A stretch of 64,000 nucleotides of DNA from Mycetocola saprophilus (GCF_000718085.1 NZ_JOEC01000001.1:744001-808000), one strand, 5' to 3'. Counted from the first letter of the stretch, positions 8,817 through 22,601 are shown. The notes: generated by a model from the sequence alone, not told the origin. Numbers and translations are program-made.

Positions 8817-9969
8817 CCACCACCGCATTCGGCTCCGCCGAACCGGCCGTCCTCGTCCTGGAGGATGGCACCCGCTTTGAGGGTGCCGCCTATGGCAAGA
8901 CCGGCACCACCCTCGGCGAGGTTGTTTTCACCACCGGCATGTCCGGCTACCAGGAAACCCTGACCGACCCGTCCTACGCGGGTCAGATCGTCGTGATGAC
9001 CGCCCCGCACATCGGCATCACCGGCGTCAACAAGACCGACATGGAATCGGATCGGATCTGGGTCTCCGGATACGTCGTCCGCGACCCTTCCCGTCGAGTC
9101 TCCAACTTCCGCTCGGAGGGCACCCTCGACGACAACCTGGTCGAGGACAACGTCGTCGGGATCTCCGGCATCGACACCCGCGCCCTGACCCGCCACATCC
9201 GCTCGGCCGGTTCGATGCGCGGCGGTATCTTCTCCGGTGCCGACTACTCCGCAGACGCCGAGGCCCTGGTGGCCCAGGTGAACGCGGGGGAGCAGATGGC
9301 TGGCCTCAGCCTCTCGGCCACCGTCTCGACCACCGAAAACTACACCCTGCCCGCCACCACCGAGCGGATCGGCTCGATCGCCGTGCTCGACCTCGGTGTG
9401 AAGCGCGCAACCCTCGGCTACCTCGCCGACCAGGGCTTCGACGTGATCGTTGTCCCGCAGGACATCACCCCCGATGACCTGCTGGCCCTGAAGACCGACG
9501 CGTTCTTCTTCTCCAACGGACCCGGCGACCCCGCCGCGGCCTCCGGCCAGGTGGAGGTGCTGCGTGCGGGTCTGCGTGCGGGGCTGCCCTACTTCGGGAT
9601 CTGCTTCGGTAACCAGCTGCTCGGCCGCGCCCTGGGCTTCGACACCTATAAGCTGCCCTTCGGCCACCGCGGCATCAACCAGCCCGTGCTCGACAAGGCC
9701 ACCGGCAAGGTCGAGATCACCTCGCAGAACCACGGATTCGCCGTGGACCTGCCCATCGAGGGCTCGCACGAGTCGCCCGAGGGCTTCGGTCAGGTCGAGG
9801 TGAGCCACTACAGCCTGAACGACAACGTCGTGGAGGGCCTGCGCTGCCTGGACATCCCGGCCTTCAGCGTTCAGTACCACCCGGAGTCTGCGGCCGGACC
9901 GCACGACGCCCACTATCTTTTTGCACGTTTCCGCGAGGTAGTTCTCGCCGGTAAGGGAGAGTCCAAGTA

Positions 9970-9970
<1 letters not shown>
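8813..9970 (+). CDS. carA: Carbamoyl-phosphate synthase small (glutamine amidotransferase) subunit
   Basis: 385 residues. It hydrolyses glutamine and passes ammonia to CarB for carbamoyl phosphate, used for both pyrimidines and arginine. The N-terminal CPSase small-chain domain includes [16 protein letters not shown]. The C-terminal class I amidotransferase domain has the nucleophile Cys in [12 protein letters not shown] and the His/Glu pair in [14 protein letters not shown]. The stop overlaps the carB ATG by one base (TAATG), fitting equimolar synthesis. Confidence 0.98.
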
Positions 9971-13277
<3,307 letters not shown>

Positions 13278-13281
<4 letters not shown>

Positions 13282-14186
13282 GCGCGGCCGTGACCCCCGG
13301 CGGCGAGGGCACCCTCGCCGCCGGGGCAACCGGCACCGGCTTCGGCCAGCGGCTGGCGGAAGTGTTTGCCAGCCGCGGCCGCCTGTGCGTGGGCATCGAC
13401 CCGCACTCCTTCCTGCTGGAGGAGTGGGGCCTGGCCGACAGCGCCGCCGGTGTGCGCGAGTTTGGTCTGCGCGTGGTCGAGGCCACCGTGCAGGGTGGCG
13501 CCGGGATCGTCAAGCCGCAGGTGGCGTTCTTTGAGCGTTTCGGCTCGGCCGGCTACGCGGCGCTGGAGGAGGTCATCCAGACGGCCCGCGCCGCCGGCAT
13601 CCTGGTGATCGCCGACTGCAAGCGCGGGGACGTGGGTACCTCGGTTGAGGCCTACGGACAGTCCTGGATGGCCGAGGGATCACCGCTGGAATCCGATGCG
13701 ATGACCATCAGCGCCTTCCAGGGCGTCGGCTCGATCCGAAAGCCCATGGAGCTCGCCCGCGAGCGCGGCAAGGGCCTGTTTGTGCTCGCCGCGACCTCCA
13801 ACCCCGAGGGTCGCGCGATCCAGCGCGCCCGCGTGGAGGAATCCGGACGCCGGGTATCCCGCCAGATCGTGGACGAGATTGCCGCCTGGAATCTCGCCGA
13901 GCCGGGCCCCTTCGGCGGCGTGGGCCTGGTTGTTGGTGCAACCCTGAATTTGGCCGACTTCGATCTGTCATATGATGAAGCTCCCGAGCCGGCGCTGCCG
14001 ATCCTCGCGCCGGGCTTCGGTGCGCAGGGTGCGCGCCTCGCGGATACCCGTGAAATTTACGGCCCGCTGGCACCCGGTGTGATTGTTTCGGCTTCGCGCA
14101 GCGTTCTTGCGGCCGGACCAGGTAACATCACGGGAGCAATTGTTTCTATGACCCAGGAAATCGCCGTGGAGTATGACCGTGCCTAG
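13278..14186 (+). CDS. pyrF: Orotidine-5'-phosphate decarboxylase (actinobacterial type 2)
   Basis: Decarboxylates OMP to UMP. 302 residues, longer than the roughly 235-residue type 1 enzymes and typical of the actinobacterial/myxobacterial form. LCVGIDPHS and the catalytic lysine motif [13 protein letters not shown] are clear, and [10 protein letters not shown] and [11 protein letters not shown] lie in the C-terminal half. The GTG start overlaps the carB stop. No pyrD or pyrE is present in the window, so the pathway is completed elsewhere. A short ORF starting at 14173 overlaps its end. Confidence 0.95.
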
Positions 14187-14271
14187 TACGACCCCGCATC
14201 GGCCTCGCCGAGTAGCCCCCCAGTCTCTCGTGGCGTTCGCCGCGGTCGCCACCGTGGTGGTGTCAGCATGA
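14173..14271 (+). CDS. Candidate 32-residue small protein bridging pyrF and gmk
   Basis: A 33-codon frame starts with ATG inside the end of pyrF and ends in TGA overlapping the ATG of the mIHF-Gmk gene (ATGA). It reads [20 protein letters not shown] and then a hydrophobic stretch rich in Ala and Val to the end, possibly a very short membrane segment. GTGGAG lies about five bases before its ATG, while the following gene has no good ribosome binding site, so translation through this ORF may couple pyrF to gmk. It could also be only a coupling leader with no functional peptide. Third-position G/C is lower than in neighbouring genes, which argues for caution. Confidence 0.4.
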   Translation: MTVPSTTPHRPRRVAPQSLVAFAAVATVVVSA

Positions 14272-15197
14272 ACGCCGCCGAGGCTTCGGCGGTCACCCGT
14301 GACCTGCCCGAGGTAGACCGCGTCGCCGCGTCGCGTGCCGCCGTGGCCGCCCGCCGTGCGCGCGCGGCCGTGAAGGCCGAGATCGCCTCGGGTGCTCGTC
14401 GCCCGCTGGACGTGCTGGCCGCCGCGACCGCCGAGCCCGAGGGTGTCGAGGGTCGACTGCGAATCACCGACTTCCTGCTGGCCATTCCGGCCATTGGTCG
14501 CACCAAGCTCGGTCGCATCCTGGAGGAGCTGAGCATTTCCCCGGCCAAGCGCCTGGGCGGCCTCGGTCGTCACCAGCGTGTACGCCTGGAGGAGTTCCTG
14601 CACCAGCGTGCGGCTCTCGGGCGTCACCCGGTCAGCAAGCTCCTGGTGATCGCCGGACCCACCGCCGTGGGCAAGGGCACCGTGGTGCGCCACATTCGCG
14701 AGAACTACCCGCAGGTTCAGCTGTCCATCTCGGCCACCACACGCGAACCGCGTCCGGGGGAGACCCACGGCGTGGACTACTACTTCGTGGACAACGCCGA
14801 GTTCGACTCGCTGATCGAGCGCGGCGAACTGCTCGAATACGCCACCGTGCACGGCGTGCACCGCTACGGCACCCCGCGCGGCCCGGTCCGTGAGGCCCTG
14901 TCTCGCGGAACCAGCGTGATCCTGGAAATCGACATCCAGGGGGCACGCCAGGTCAAGGACGCCATGCCCGAGGCGGCGCTGGTCTTTTTGGCCCCGCCGA
15001 GCTGGGAGGAACTCGTGCGTCGACTGACCGGTCGGGGCACCGAATCCGCGGAGGAACAGGCGCGCCGCCTGGAGACCGCCCGCACCGAATTGGCGGCCGC
15101 GGATGAGTTCGATTATCAAATTGTCAACGGTGAAGTCGCCGAAGCGGCGGCCGAGGTCGTAGACTTGATTCAGCTTCGCGGTGTCGCCGCGCGCTGA
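14268..15197 (+). CDS. gmk: Fusion of mycobacterial-type integration host factor and guanylate kinase
   Basis: 309 residues with two parts. Residues 1-112 match actinobacterial mIHF: basic helix around [20 protein letters not shown], then [20 protein letters not shown] and [18 protein letters not shown], the H2TH-like DNA-binding region. Residues about 123-309 are guanylate kinase (GMP + ATP to GDP + ADP) with P-loop [12 protein letters not shown]-binding [11 protein letters not shown] and HGVDYYFV, and [12 protein letters not shown]. In corynebacteria and mycobacteria mihF and gmk are separate adjacent genes; here there is no stop between them, so either one fused protein is made or an internal start also gives free Gmk. 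The ATG overlaps the small ORF before it. rpoZ follows after about 67 bases. Confidence 0.9.
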   Translation: MNAAEASAVTRDLPEVDRVAASRAAVAARRARAAVKAEIASGARRPLDVLAAATAEPEGVEGRLRITDFLLAIPAIGRTKLGRILEELSISPAKRLGGLGRHQRVRLEEFLHQRAALGRHPVSKLLVIAGPTAVGKGTVVRHIRENYPQVQLSISATTREPRPGETHGVDYYFVDNAEFDSLIERGELLEYATVHGVHRYGTPRGPVREALSRGTSVILEIDIQGARQVKDAMPEAALVFLAPPSWEELVRRLTGRGTESAEEQARRLETARTELAAADEFDYQIVNGEVAEAAAEVVDLIQLRGVAAR

Positions 15198-15264
15198 TCC
15201 GCGCCCGCCGCACCGTTCACCACCGCGCTAACCCCGCGTAAACCACACGAGGAGTGTGAACCAC

Positions 15265-15522
15265 ATGGTTGAAAAGCCCAAGGGAATTATCGATCCGTCG
15301 ATCGACGACCTGCTCACCAAGGTTGAGTCCAAGTACGCTCTGGTGATCTTCGCCTCCAAGCGTGCCCGTCAGATCAACGACTACTACACCGACCTGCACG
15401 AGGGTTCGCTGTTTGACAACGTTGGTCCGCTGGTCGACTCGACCATGGAAGACAAGCCGCTGTCGATCGCGATGCACGAGATCAACGAGGACAAGCTCAC
15501 GATCAAGCCGATCGCCGAGTAA
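15265..15522 (+). CDS. rpoZ: RNA polymerase omega subunit
   Basis: 85 residues; omega helps assembly and stability of RNA polymerase by clamping the beta-prime subunit. The conserved regions [26 protein letters not shown] and the C-terminal [19 protein letters not shown] are typical of actinobacterial RpoZ. The ATG at 15265 is preferred over an in-frame GTG at 15256 because the GAGGAG at 15249-15254 is too close to the GTG and well spaced for the ATG. It sits between gmk and coaBC as in many bacteria. Confidence 0.95.
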   Translation: MVEKPKGIIDPSIDDLLTKVESKYALVIFASKRARQINDYYTDLHEGSLFDNVGPLVDSTMEDKPLSIAMHEINEDKLTIKPIAE

Positions 15523-15532
15523 CAATCTCCCA

Positions 15533-16735
15533 ATGACCTCCGCGCTCAACATTGTTGTCGGGGTAACGGGCGGCATCGCTGCGTATAAGGCAGTCGGTGT
15601 CGTCCGTTTGTTGGTTCGTGCGGGACACCGTGTTCAGGTCATCGCGACCGAGCACGCGCTGAACTTCGTGGGTGCGCCCACCTGGGAGGCAATCTCGCGC
15701 CAGCCGCTGGCCACCGATCTGTACACCGACGTGTCCGAGGTGCGTCACGTGGCCCTGGGCCAGCGTGCCGACCTGGTGATCATCGCCCCGGCCACCGCCA
15801 ACACCCTCGCCAAGCTGGCGGCGGGTATCGCCGATGACCTGCTGGGCAACACCATCCTGGCCACGCGTGCGCCGGTGCTGGTCGCCCCGGCGATGCACAC
15901 CGAGATGTGGCAGAACCCGGCGACGGCGGCGAACGTGGCGACACTGCGCGAGCGGGGGATTCACGTTGTGGGCCCCGAGAGTGGCCAGCTGACCGGCACC
16001 GACAGCGGTCCCGGACGGATGAGCGAGCCGGAGGACATCGTGGATGCGGGCCTCGGCCTGGTGCCCGATGCCGCCGGCGACCTGCGTGGTCGTCGCATCC
16101 TGATCACCGCGGGTGGCACCCGCGAACCCCTCGACCCGGTGCGCTACCTGGGCAACCGTTCCAGTGGCAAGCAGGGTATTGCCCTGGCCACCGCCGCCCA
16201 CCTGCGCGGGGCCGATGTGGAACTGATCACCGCCTCGATCGATGAGGCACTGCCGAATCACGTGCCGAGCCACGGTGTGCAGACCGCCGCCGAGCTGCAG
16301 CGCGCGGTGCACACCTCACTGCCCGCCGCCGACATCGTGATCATGGCCGCCGCCGTGGCCGATTACCGTCCGGTGCAGGTGAGTGAAACAAAAATCAAAA
16401 AGGAGGAGCGTGGGGACACGCTCACCCTGGAGCTGGAAAAGAACCCGGACATCCTGGCCGGGCTGGTTCCGCTGGCGCGTCCCGAGCAGATTATCGTCGG
16501 GTTTGCCGCCGAAACCTCGCGTGACCGGGAGCACCTCCTGGAGCTCGGCCGAGCCAAGCTCGCACGCAAGGGCTGCGACTTCCTGTGCCTGAACGCCGTG
16601 GGCTGGAATGACGGATTTGGCGCCGACCGTAACACGGTCATCATCCTCGATGCCACCGGCACTATAGTTGGGGAAGCTTCCGGTTCGAAGCGCGAGGTGG
16701 CCGACGCCATCCTCACCGCGATCACCGCCGGATAG
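15533..16735 (+). CDS. coaBC: Bifunctional phosphopantothenoylcysteine decarboxylase/synthase
   Basis: Makes 4'-phosphopantetheine from 4'-phosphopantothenate and cysteine, using CTP then FMN. 400 residues. The CoaC half (about 1-185) has the flavoprotein start [14 protein letters not shown], the active-site His in SEVRHVALG, and [10 protein letters not shown]. The CoaB half begins near [30 protein letters not shown] and contains the lysine-rich KIKKEERGD loop. The ATG at 15533 follows rpoZ by ten bases. The upstream open frame is the shifted rpoZ reading and not part of the protein. Confidence 0.96.
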   Translation: MTSALNIVVGVTGGIAAYKAVGVVRLLVRAGHRVQVIATEHALNFVGAPTWEAISRQPLATDLYTDVSEVRHVALGQRADLVIIAPATANTLAKLAAGIADDLLGNTILATRAPVLVAPAMHTEMWQNPATAANVATLRERGIHVVGPESGQLTGTDSGPGRMSEPEDIVDAGLGLVPDAAGDLRGRRILITAGGTREPLDPVRYLGNRSSGKQGIALATAAHLRGADVELITASIDEALPNHVPSHGVQTAAELQRAVHTSLPAADIVIMAAAVADYRPVQVSETKIKKEERGDTLTLELEKNPDILAGLVPLARPEQIIVGFAAETSRDREHLLELGRAKLARKGCDFLCLNAVGWNDGFGADRNTVIILDATGTIVGEASGSKREVADAILTAITAG

Positions 16736-16791
16736 CCCGAGTTAACCACCGCGATTTTTATAGTCTCGCAGCACCTTTGAGGAGTATCACC

Positions 16792-17985
16792 ATGACCGAT
16801 CTGCGCCTGTTTACCTCCGAGTCCGTGACGGAGGGGCACCCCGATAAGATCTGTGATCAGATCTCCGACTCCATCCTCGACGCCCTGATCACCGAGGACC
16901 CCACCGCCCGCGTGGCCGTGGAAACCCTGGTCACCACCGGCCTGGTCCAGGTCGCCGGCGAGGTCACCACCTCCGCGTATGTGGAGATCCCGGCCATCGT
17001 GCGCGATGTCATCCTGGGCATCGGTTACAACAGCTCGGAGACCGGTTTTGACGGTGCCTCCTGTGGTGTGAACGTCTCCATCGGCGCGCAGTCCCCGGAT
17101 ATCGCCCAGGGCGTGGACACCGCGTTCGAGACCCGCGAGGGCACCAGCGCCGACGCGCTGGACCTGCAGGGCGCCGGCGACCAGGGCATCATGTTCGGGT
17201 TCGCCACCACCGAGACCCCGCAGTACATGCCGCTGCCCAGCTGGATCTCGCACCGCCTCGCCGAGCGCCTCTCCGAGGTGCGCAAGAGCGGGGAGCTGGA
17301 CTACCTGCGTCCCGACGGCAAGACCCAGGTCACCATTGGGTACGAGGGCATCATCCCGCGCACCGTGGAGACCGTGGTCCTCTCGACCCAGCACCGCGAC
17401 GAGGTGACCACCGAGCGTCTGCGCCGCGAGGTTGAGGCCCTGGTCATCGACCCGGTGCTCGCCGAGCTCGAGCTCGACACGTCGGGCCGCAACACCCTGA
17501 TCAACCCCACCGGTCGCTTCGTGATCGGGGGACCGATGGGTGACGCGGGACTCACCGGTCGCAAGATCATCATCGACACCTACGGTGGAGCCTCCCGTCA
17601 CGGCGGCGGTGCCTTCTCCGGTAAGGACCCGTCGAAGGTGGACCGCTCGGCAGCCTACGCGATGCGCTGGGTCGCCAAGAACGCCGTGGCCGCCGGTTTC
17701 GCCGAGAAGCTTGAGGTCCAGGTCGCCTATGCGATCGGCAAGGCCGCCCCGGTGGGCCTGTACGTCGAGACCTTCGGCACAAACCACGTGCCCGACGAGA
17801 AGATCGTCGCGGCCATTCGCGAGGTCTTCGACCTGCGTCCCGGCGCGATCGTGCGCGACCTCGACCTGCTGCGTCCGATCTACCGTCAGACCGCGGCCTA
17901 CGGCCACTTCGGTCGCGAGCTTCCCGACTTCACCTGGGAGAAGCTCGACCGGGTCGCCGACCTGCGAAGCGCCGCCGGAATCTAA
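16792..17985 (+). CDS. metK: S-adenosylmethionine synthetase
   Basis: ATP + L-methionine to SAM, phosphate and pyrophosphate. 397 residues, normal length. [20 protein letters not shown] is the N-terminal signature; [12 protein letters not shown] and [19 protein letters not shown] are the two family signatures with Mg, K and triphosphate-binding residues. The ATG at 16792 has GAGGAG seven bases upstream. The 56-base gap after coaBC is too short for a SAM riboswitch. priA begins immediately after its stop. Confidence 0.98.
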   Translation: MTDLRLFTSESVTEGHPDKICDQISDSILDALITEDPTARVAVETLVTTGLVQVAGEVTTSAYVEIPAIVRDVILGIGYNSSETGFDGASCGVNVSIGAQSPDIAQGVDTAFETREGTSADALDLQGAGDQGIMFGFATTETPQYMPLPSWISHRLAERLSEVRKSGELDYLRPDGKTQVTIGYEGIIPRTVETVVLSTQHRDEVTTERLRREVEALVIDPVLAELELDTSGRNTLINPTGRFVIGGPMGDAGLTGRKIIIDTYGGASRHGGGAFSGKDPSKVDRSAAYAMRWVAKNAVAAGFAEKLEVQVAYAIGKAAPVGLYVETFGTNHVPDEKIVAAIREVFDLRPGAIVRDLDLLRPIYRQTAAYGHFGRELPDFTWEKLDRVADLRSAAGI

Positions 17986-19989
17986 ATGACCTCGGCCAGC
18001 ATCGCCAGGGTGCTGATCGACTCGCCCCTGCCTCAACTCGACCATCCGTTCGATTTCCGCATTCCGCCGGAACTCGCCGATGTCGCGCTGCCCGGGGTGC
18101 GGGTCGTGGTGCCCTGGCGGTCGCTGAAAAATGGGGCCGCCGGCTATATCGTCGAGGTCACCAGCGACGCCGAATTCACCGGCAAGCTCAGCGACCTCGG
18201 CGAGGTGGTCTCCCCGGCGCGGGTGCTTACCCCCGAGGTGTGGGCGCTCGCGCGGCGGGCGGCCGATCGTGCCGCGGGCTCCGCCAACGGAATCCTGCGC
18301 CTCGCGGTGCCCGGACGTCAGGTACGCGTGGAGCGCGCCTGGATCGCCGAGCACGAGGAGCAGGGTGCGGATGTGGCGCCGCCGGCGCCACAGGTCTCGG
18401 CGGTGCCGATTACCGGGTATCCGGACACCCTGGCCGAGGCCCTGGCGGCCCATGAGCGAATCGCGCTGGACGCGCTGCCCGGCGTGCTTCCCGGTCCGCA
18501 GGAGGCCCCGGTTGGACGCTGGGCGATCACCCTGGCCGAGGCGGCGCTGGATCGCTATGCGGCGGGGGAGAGCGCGATCCTGGTGGTCCCCGACTATCGG
18601 GACCTCGACCAGCTGCTGCTCGCCCTCGAGGAGCGGGTCCCGATCGTGGATATTCTGCGGATGGATGCCAAGCAGCCCAACCCCGACCGCTATCGGGCGT
18701 TCCTGGCGGCGCTGGAACCACGGCCGCGGATCATCATCGGCAACCGCTCGGCGGTCTACGCCCCCGCCCACAACCTAGGCCTAATCGCCCTCTGGAACGA
18801 CGGCGACCCGCTGCACGCCGAACCGCTGGCCCCCTACGTGCACGCCCGGGACGCGGCGCTGATTCGGCAGGAACAGTCGGGGGCGGCGCTGGTGTTTGCC
18901 GCGCACTCGCGCAGCGTCGAGACCCAGCGTCTGGTCGAGATGGGCTTTATTCGCCCGCTGGATCCTCAGCCGCGTCAGCGCCCCAAGATCATCGTCACCG
19001 AGCAGCAGGATCAGGGTGAGGGTCCGGCCGCCGCCGCGCGTATTCCCTCGGCGGCATGGAAGGCGATCGCCGATTCCGTGCGCGAGGGCCCGGTGCTGGT
19101 GCAGGTCTCGCGTCCGGGGTATGCGCCGATGCTCTCGTGCAAGCGCTGCGGGGACGCGGCGCGCTGTACCGCGTGCCACGGTCCGCTCGGTATTCCCTCG
19201 CGCGGGGCGACGCCCGCCTGTACGCTGTGTGGTCACCTGGCCGCCGGTTGGGTGTGCGCGACCTGCGAGGGCACCGAGTTCCGCCTGGTGACCCGGGGGA
19301 CCGGACGCACGGCCGAGGAGCTGGGGCGCGCATTCCCGGCAACCACCGTGATCGTGGCCGACGGGGAGAAGACCGTGCTCACGGTCCCGGATCGCCCGGC
19401 GCTGATCGTGGCCACCCGCGGTGCCGAACCCATCGCCCATGGCGGCTACCGCGCGGTGCTGCTGCTGGACGGGGATCGGATGCTCGCCGCCGAGTCGCTG
19501 AGCATCGCCTCGGACTGCCTGCGCTGGTGGTCCCATGCGGCGGCCCTCGCCGCGCCCGGGGCGCAGGTGCTGCTGGTGGGGGTGGGCGGGGACCTCGCCC
19601 GTGCCTTCGCGACCTGGAACCAGGCGGAGTTTGCCAGCGCCGAGCTCAACGACCGTCGCGCGCTGCGCTTCCCGCCGGCCGTGCGCCTGGCCACGATCAC
19701 GGGCCAGACCGATGCGATCGGCGAGGTGCTCACGAGCCTGGAGGGCCTGCCCGCGGGTGACATCCTGGGGCCGGTTCCGGTGATCCTGGAGGAGACCGGA
19801 CGCCCCACCGGGGAATCCCGCGCCGTGGTGCGATTCGACTATGCGGCGGGTGCTCGGGTGGCCAAGGAGCTGCGCGCCGCGGTCATCGAGTACGCGACAA
19901 AACGCCGCGCACCGCGCGCGGGTGCGCGTCCGGGCCGCGCGGCCCCTACACTTAAGGTTCGGTTCGATGACCCGGAGATCAGGCTCTAG
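17986..19989 (+). CDS. priA: PriA-like primosomal protein without helicase motifs
   Basis: 667 residues. PriA recognises stalled replication forks and reloads the replisome. The N-terminal 3'-end-binding domain (about 1-110) and the zinc-binding insert are present, with the Cys pairs in SCKRCGDAARCTACHG, ACTLCG and CATCEG. Where E. coli PriA has the Walker A GxGKT, this protein reads WAITLAEAALDRYAAG, and the DEEH box is replaced by LWNDGD. It therefore should not hydrolyse ATP or unwind DNA. This loss is known for actinobacterial PriA and is not a mutation particular to this strain. The gene directly abuts metK, as in related genomes. Confidence 0.92.
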   Translation: MTSASIARVLIDSPLPQLDHPFDFRIPPELADVALPGVRVVVPWRSLKNGAAGYIVEVTSDAEFTGKLSDLGEVVSPARVLTPEVWALARRAADRAAGSANGILRLAVPGRQVRVERAWIAEHEEQGADVAPPAPQVSAVPITGYPDTLAEALAAHERIALDALPGVLPGPQEAPVGRWAITLAEAALDRYAAGESAILVVPDYRDLDQLLLALEERVPIVDILRMDAKQPNPDRYRAFLAALEPRPRIIIGNRSAVYAPAHNLGLIALWNDGDPLHAEPLAPYVHARDAALIRQEQSGAALVFAAHSRSVETQRLVEMGFIRPLDPQPRQRPKIIVTEQQDQGEGPAAAARIPSAAWKAIADSVREGPVLVQVSRPGYAPMLSCKRCGDAARCTACHGPLGIPSRGATPACTLCGHLAAGWVCATCEGTEFRLVTRGTGRTAEELGRAFPATTVIVADGEKTVLTVPDRPALIVATRGAEPIAHGGYRAVLLLDGDRMLAAESLSIASDCLRWWSHAAALAAPGAQVLLVGVGGDLARAFATWNQAEFASAELNDRRALRFPPAVRLATITGQTDAIGEVLTSLEGLPAGDILGPVPVILEETGRPTGESRAVVRFDYAAGARVAKELRAAVIEYATKRRAPRAGARPGRAAPTLKVRFDDPEIRL

Positions 19990-20037
19990 CCGCCCGGATC
20001 GAACCCCGATGCGTGAACTAAATCAGGAGTTTTTACC

Positions 20038-21003
20038 GTGAAGATCATTTTCGCCGGCACCCCCGAGGTGGCCCTGCCGAGCCTGAAGGCTCTGCTGGAG
20101 GGACCCCACGAGGTGGTGCACGTGGTGACCCGACCGGATGCTCCGCTCGGACGCAAGCGCGTCCTGACCCCCTCGCCGGTCGCGGCCCTGGCCGAGGAAG
20201 CCGGGGTTCCGACCACCCGCGCCGCCCGCCTGGGTGGCGAAACCGGGGAGGCCCTGGCCCGGATCGAGGCCGACCTGGGTGTCGTGGTGGCCTATGGTGG
20301 CCTCATCCGCGAGCCCCTGTTGTCCTCTCCCACACACGGATGGATCAACCTGCACTTCTCCCGGCTCCCCGCCTGGCGTGGGGCGGCCCCGGTGCAGCAC
20401 GCGCTGATCAACGGCGATACCGAGATCGGCACCGACATCTTTAGGCTCGTGGCCGAGCTCGACGCGGGCGAGATCATCTCCAGCGAGACCCACCCGGTGG
20501 ATCCCGACATCACCGCCGGCGAGCTGCTGGCGGCCCTGGCCAAGACCGGTGCGGCCCAGCTGGCGCGCACGGTCGATGCGATCGCCGACGGCAGCGCGAC
20601 CTCCGCTGTGCAGCAGGGCGAGCCGAGCTTCGCCGGCAAGCTCGGCCTGGACGATGCGCTGCTGACCTTCGATACTCCGGCGCACGAACTCTATAACCGC
20701 TATCGCGGGGTCACTCCCGAGCCCGGTGCCTACACCCTGGTGGATGGCGCACGCTTCAAGATCCTACGCGCGGCCCGCGCCACGGAAACCGATCTGGAGG
20801 CGGGAGCAATCCGCCTGGTCGGCAAGCGCGTGCTGGTGGGGACTCTCGACGGGGCCCTGGAACTGCTGCGGGTTCAGCCCGCCGGGAAGCAGGCGATGGA
20901 CGCCGGCTCCTGGTGGCGCGGCCTCGGTGCCGATCCCACCCCGCGCGCAGCGCTTTCCTCAGACCTTTCTGCAACCACTTCTACCGAGGGGGAAACCCGA
21001 TGA
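20038..21003 (+). CDS. fmt: Methionyl-tRNA formyltransferase
   Basis: Formylates the initiator Met-tRNA using 10-formyl-THF. 321 residues. KIIFAGTPEVALPSLKALL opens the formyltransferase domain; the catalytic Asn-His-Asp set is in INLHFSRLPAWRGAAPVQHAL and the Asp of ELDAGEII. The C-terminal OB-like tRNA-binding domain starts near LYNRYRGVTPEPGAYT. The GTG at 20038 has AGGAG at suitable spacing. The TGA stop overlaps the rsmB ATG (ATGA). Confidence 0.96.
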   Translation: MKIIFAGTPEVALPSLKALLEGPHEVVHVVTRPDAPLGRKRVLTPSPVAALAEEAGVPTTRAARLGGETGEALARIEADLGVVVAYGGLIREPLLSSPTHGWINLHFSRLPAWRGAAPVQHALINGDTEIGTDIFRLVAELDAGEIISSETHPVDPDITAGELLAALAKTGAAQLARTVDAIADGSATSAVQQGEPSFAGKLGLDDALLTFDTPAHELYNRYRGVTPEPGAYTLVDGARFKILRAARATETDLEAGAIRLVGKRVLVGTLDGALELLRVQPAGKQAMDAGSWWRGLGADPTPRAALSSDLSATTSTEGETR

Positions 21004-22601
21004 GCGAGTACGACGGACGCCCAGGCTCCACCCCCGAGGGCCGCGGCCCCGAGCGACGCGGACCCCGCGGCACCGGACCCGCCCGCCGCGGCCCGAACTC
21101 CGGCAAGCCCACCCGCTCAGGTGAGGGCGGCAACGGTTCCGGCGAGCGTCGGGGACCCCGCGGTGCCGGCCAGCGTCGCCCCGGACACGCTCCCGCCGCC
21201 AATGAGCGCGCCGGGGACGCCGTCCAGCCCGCCCGCCGGGTCGCCTATGACGTGATCGTCGCCGTGCGCTCGGATGACGCATATGCCAACCTGCTGCTGC
21301 CCGTGGCGATCCGCCGCGCGGCCCTCAGCTCGGCCGACGCGGGCCTCGCGACCGAACTCTGCTACGGCAGCCTGCGCCTGCGCGGCTACTACGACCGGGT
21401 GATCGAGCTCGCGGCCAACCGCGCCGCCGACCAGATCGATCCCGAAATCCTCGACGTCCTGCGCCTGGGCGTGCACCAGATTCTCGGTACCCGGGTCGCC
21501 GCCCACGCGGCGGTAAACGAGTCGGTGTCGCTGGCCCGCGAGGTCGGTTCGCGCTCCTCGACCGGGTTTGTGAACGGCGTGCTGCGCGGCATCACCCGCA
21601 CCTCGCCCGAGGAGTGGCGTGAGCGCGTGGCCGCGTCGGCCACCAGCGAGGACGAGCGCCTGAGCCTGCTGCACTCGCACCCCGAGTGGATCGTACGTGC
21701 GCTGCGCCAGTCGCTGCGCGCCGAGGGCCGGGTCGACGAGCTTGAGGCGGCCCTGGCCGCCGATAACGAGGCCCCGAAGGTTACCTATATCGCGCTGCCC
21801 GAGCGGGTCGAGAAGCCCGCCGAGGCCGAGCCCGCCGCCTATTCGCCGCTGGCGTTTACGCTGGGCGGGGGAGACCCCGAGGCCGTCATTCGTGCCGCCG
21901 CCGGGCTGATCCGGGTGCAGGATGAGGGCTCGCAGCTCGCGGCCCTGACCCTGACCCGCACACGCGAAATCGCCGCCGGGGAAACCTGGAGCGACCTGTG
22001 CGCCGGGCCCGGAGGCAAGGCCGTGCTGCTGGCCACCGAGGCGCTCAACGCCGGGGCCACCCTGGTGGCCAACGAGGTGGTGCCCGCCCGCGCCGACCTG
22101 GTGCGCCGCGCCCTCTCGGTGCTGCCCGAAGAGGTTGAGGTCAGCCGTTCGGACGCGCGCGACTGGGGCGAGCGTCACCCGCAGGGCTTCGATCGCATCC
22201 TGGTGGATGCCCCGTGTACCGGACTCGGCGCGCTGCGTCGTCGTCCCGAGGCGCGCTGGCGCAAGACCCCCAAGGACCTCGCCGAGCTCGGCGTGATCCA
22301 GCTGGACCTGGTGAATTCTGCGGTGGCAGGCACCAAGCCCGGCGGTCTGCTGGCCTACGTGACCTGCTCGCCGCACATCGCCGAAACACGCGGTGTGGTC
22401 TCCGAGATCCTGCGCCGTCACCCGGAGGTCACGCTGCTGGACACCCAGGCGCTGCTGAACGGCGTGACCAACACCCCGCTGGACCTCGGCGAGGGGCTGG
22501 TCGTGGGGGATGGATCCACCGTGCAGCTCTGGCCGCACCGCCACGGAACCGACGCGATGTTCATCGCGCTGTTCCGCGTGGGGGAGTCCGTCACCGCCTA
22601 G
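21000..22601 (+). CDS. rsmB: 16S rRNA (cytosine(967)-C(5))-methyltransferase RsmB/Fmu
   Basis: 533 residues. Methylates C967 of 16S rRNA with SAM. An N-terminal low-complexity tail of about 75 residues rich in Gly, Pro and Arg (possible RNA contact) precedes a NusB-like helical domain (about 75-205), then the methyltransferase domain. DLCAGPGGKAVLLA is the SAM motif, LVDAPCTGLGALRRRPE carries one catalytic Cys, and YVTCSPHIAE the second. The ATG at 21000 makes the ATGA overlap with fmt. It is the last gene of the long pyr-to-rsmB run; a separate iron-type promoter follows. Confidence 0.95.
   Translation: MSEYDGRPGSTPEGRGPERRGPRGTGPARRGPNSGKPTRSGEGGNGSGERRGPRGAGQRRPGHAPAANERAGDAVQPARRVAYDVIVAVRSDDAYANLLLPVAIRRAALSSADAGLATELCYGSLRLRGYYDRVIELAANRAADQIDPEILDVLRLGVHQILGTRVAAHAAVNESVSLAREVGSRSSTGFVNGVLRGITRTSPEEWRERVAASATSEDERLSLLHSHPEWIVRALRQSLRAEGRVDELEAALAADNEAPKVTYIALPERVEKPAEAEPAAYSPLAFTLGGGDPEAVIRAAAGLIRVQDEGSQLAALTLTRTREIAAGETWSDLCAGPGGKAVLLATEALNAGATLVANEVVPARADLVRRALSVLPEEVEVSRSDARDWGERHPQGFDRILVDAPCTGLGALRRRPEARWRKTPKDLAELGVIQLDLVNSAVAGTKPGGLLAYVTCSPHIAETRGVVSEILRRHPEVTLLDTQALLNGVTNTPLDLGEGLVVGDGSTVQLWPHRHGTDAMFIALFRVGESVTA

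Noticed and set aside
16736..16791. SAM riboswitch before metK
   Set aside because: The gap is only 56 bases with no conserved stem pattern and contains just a ribosome binding site.
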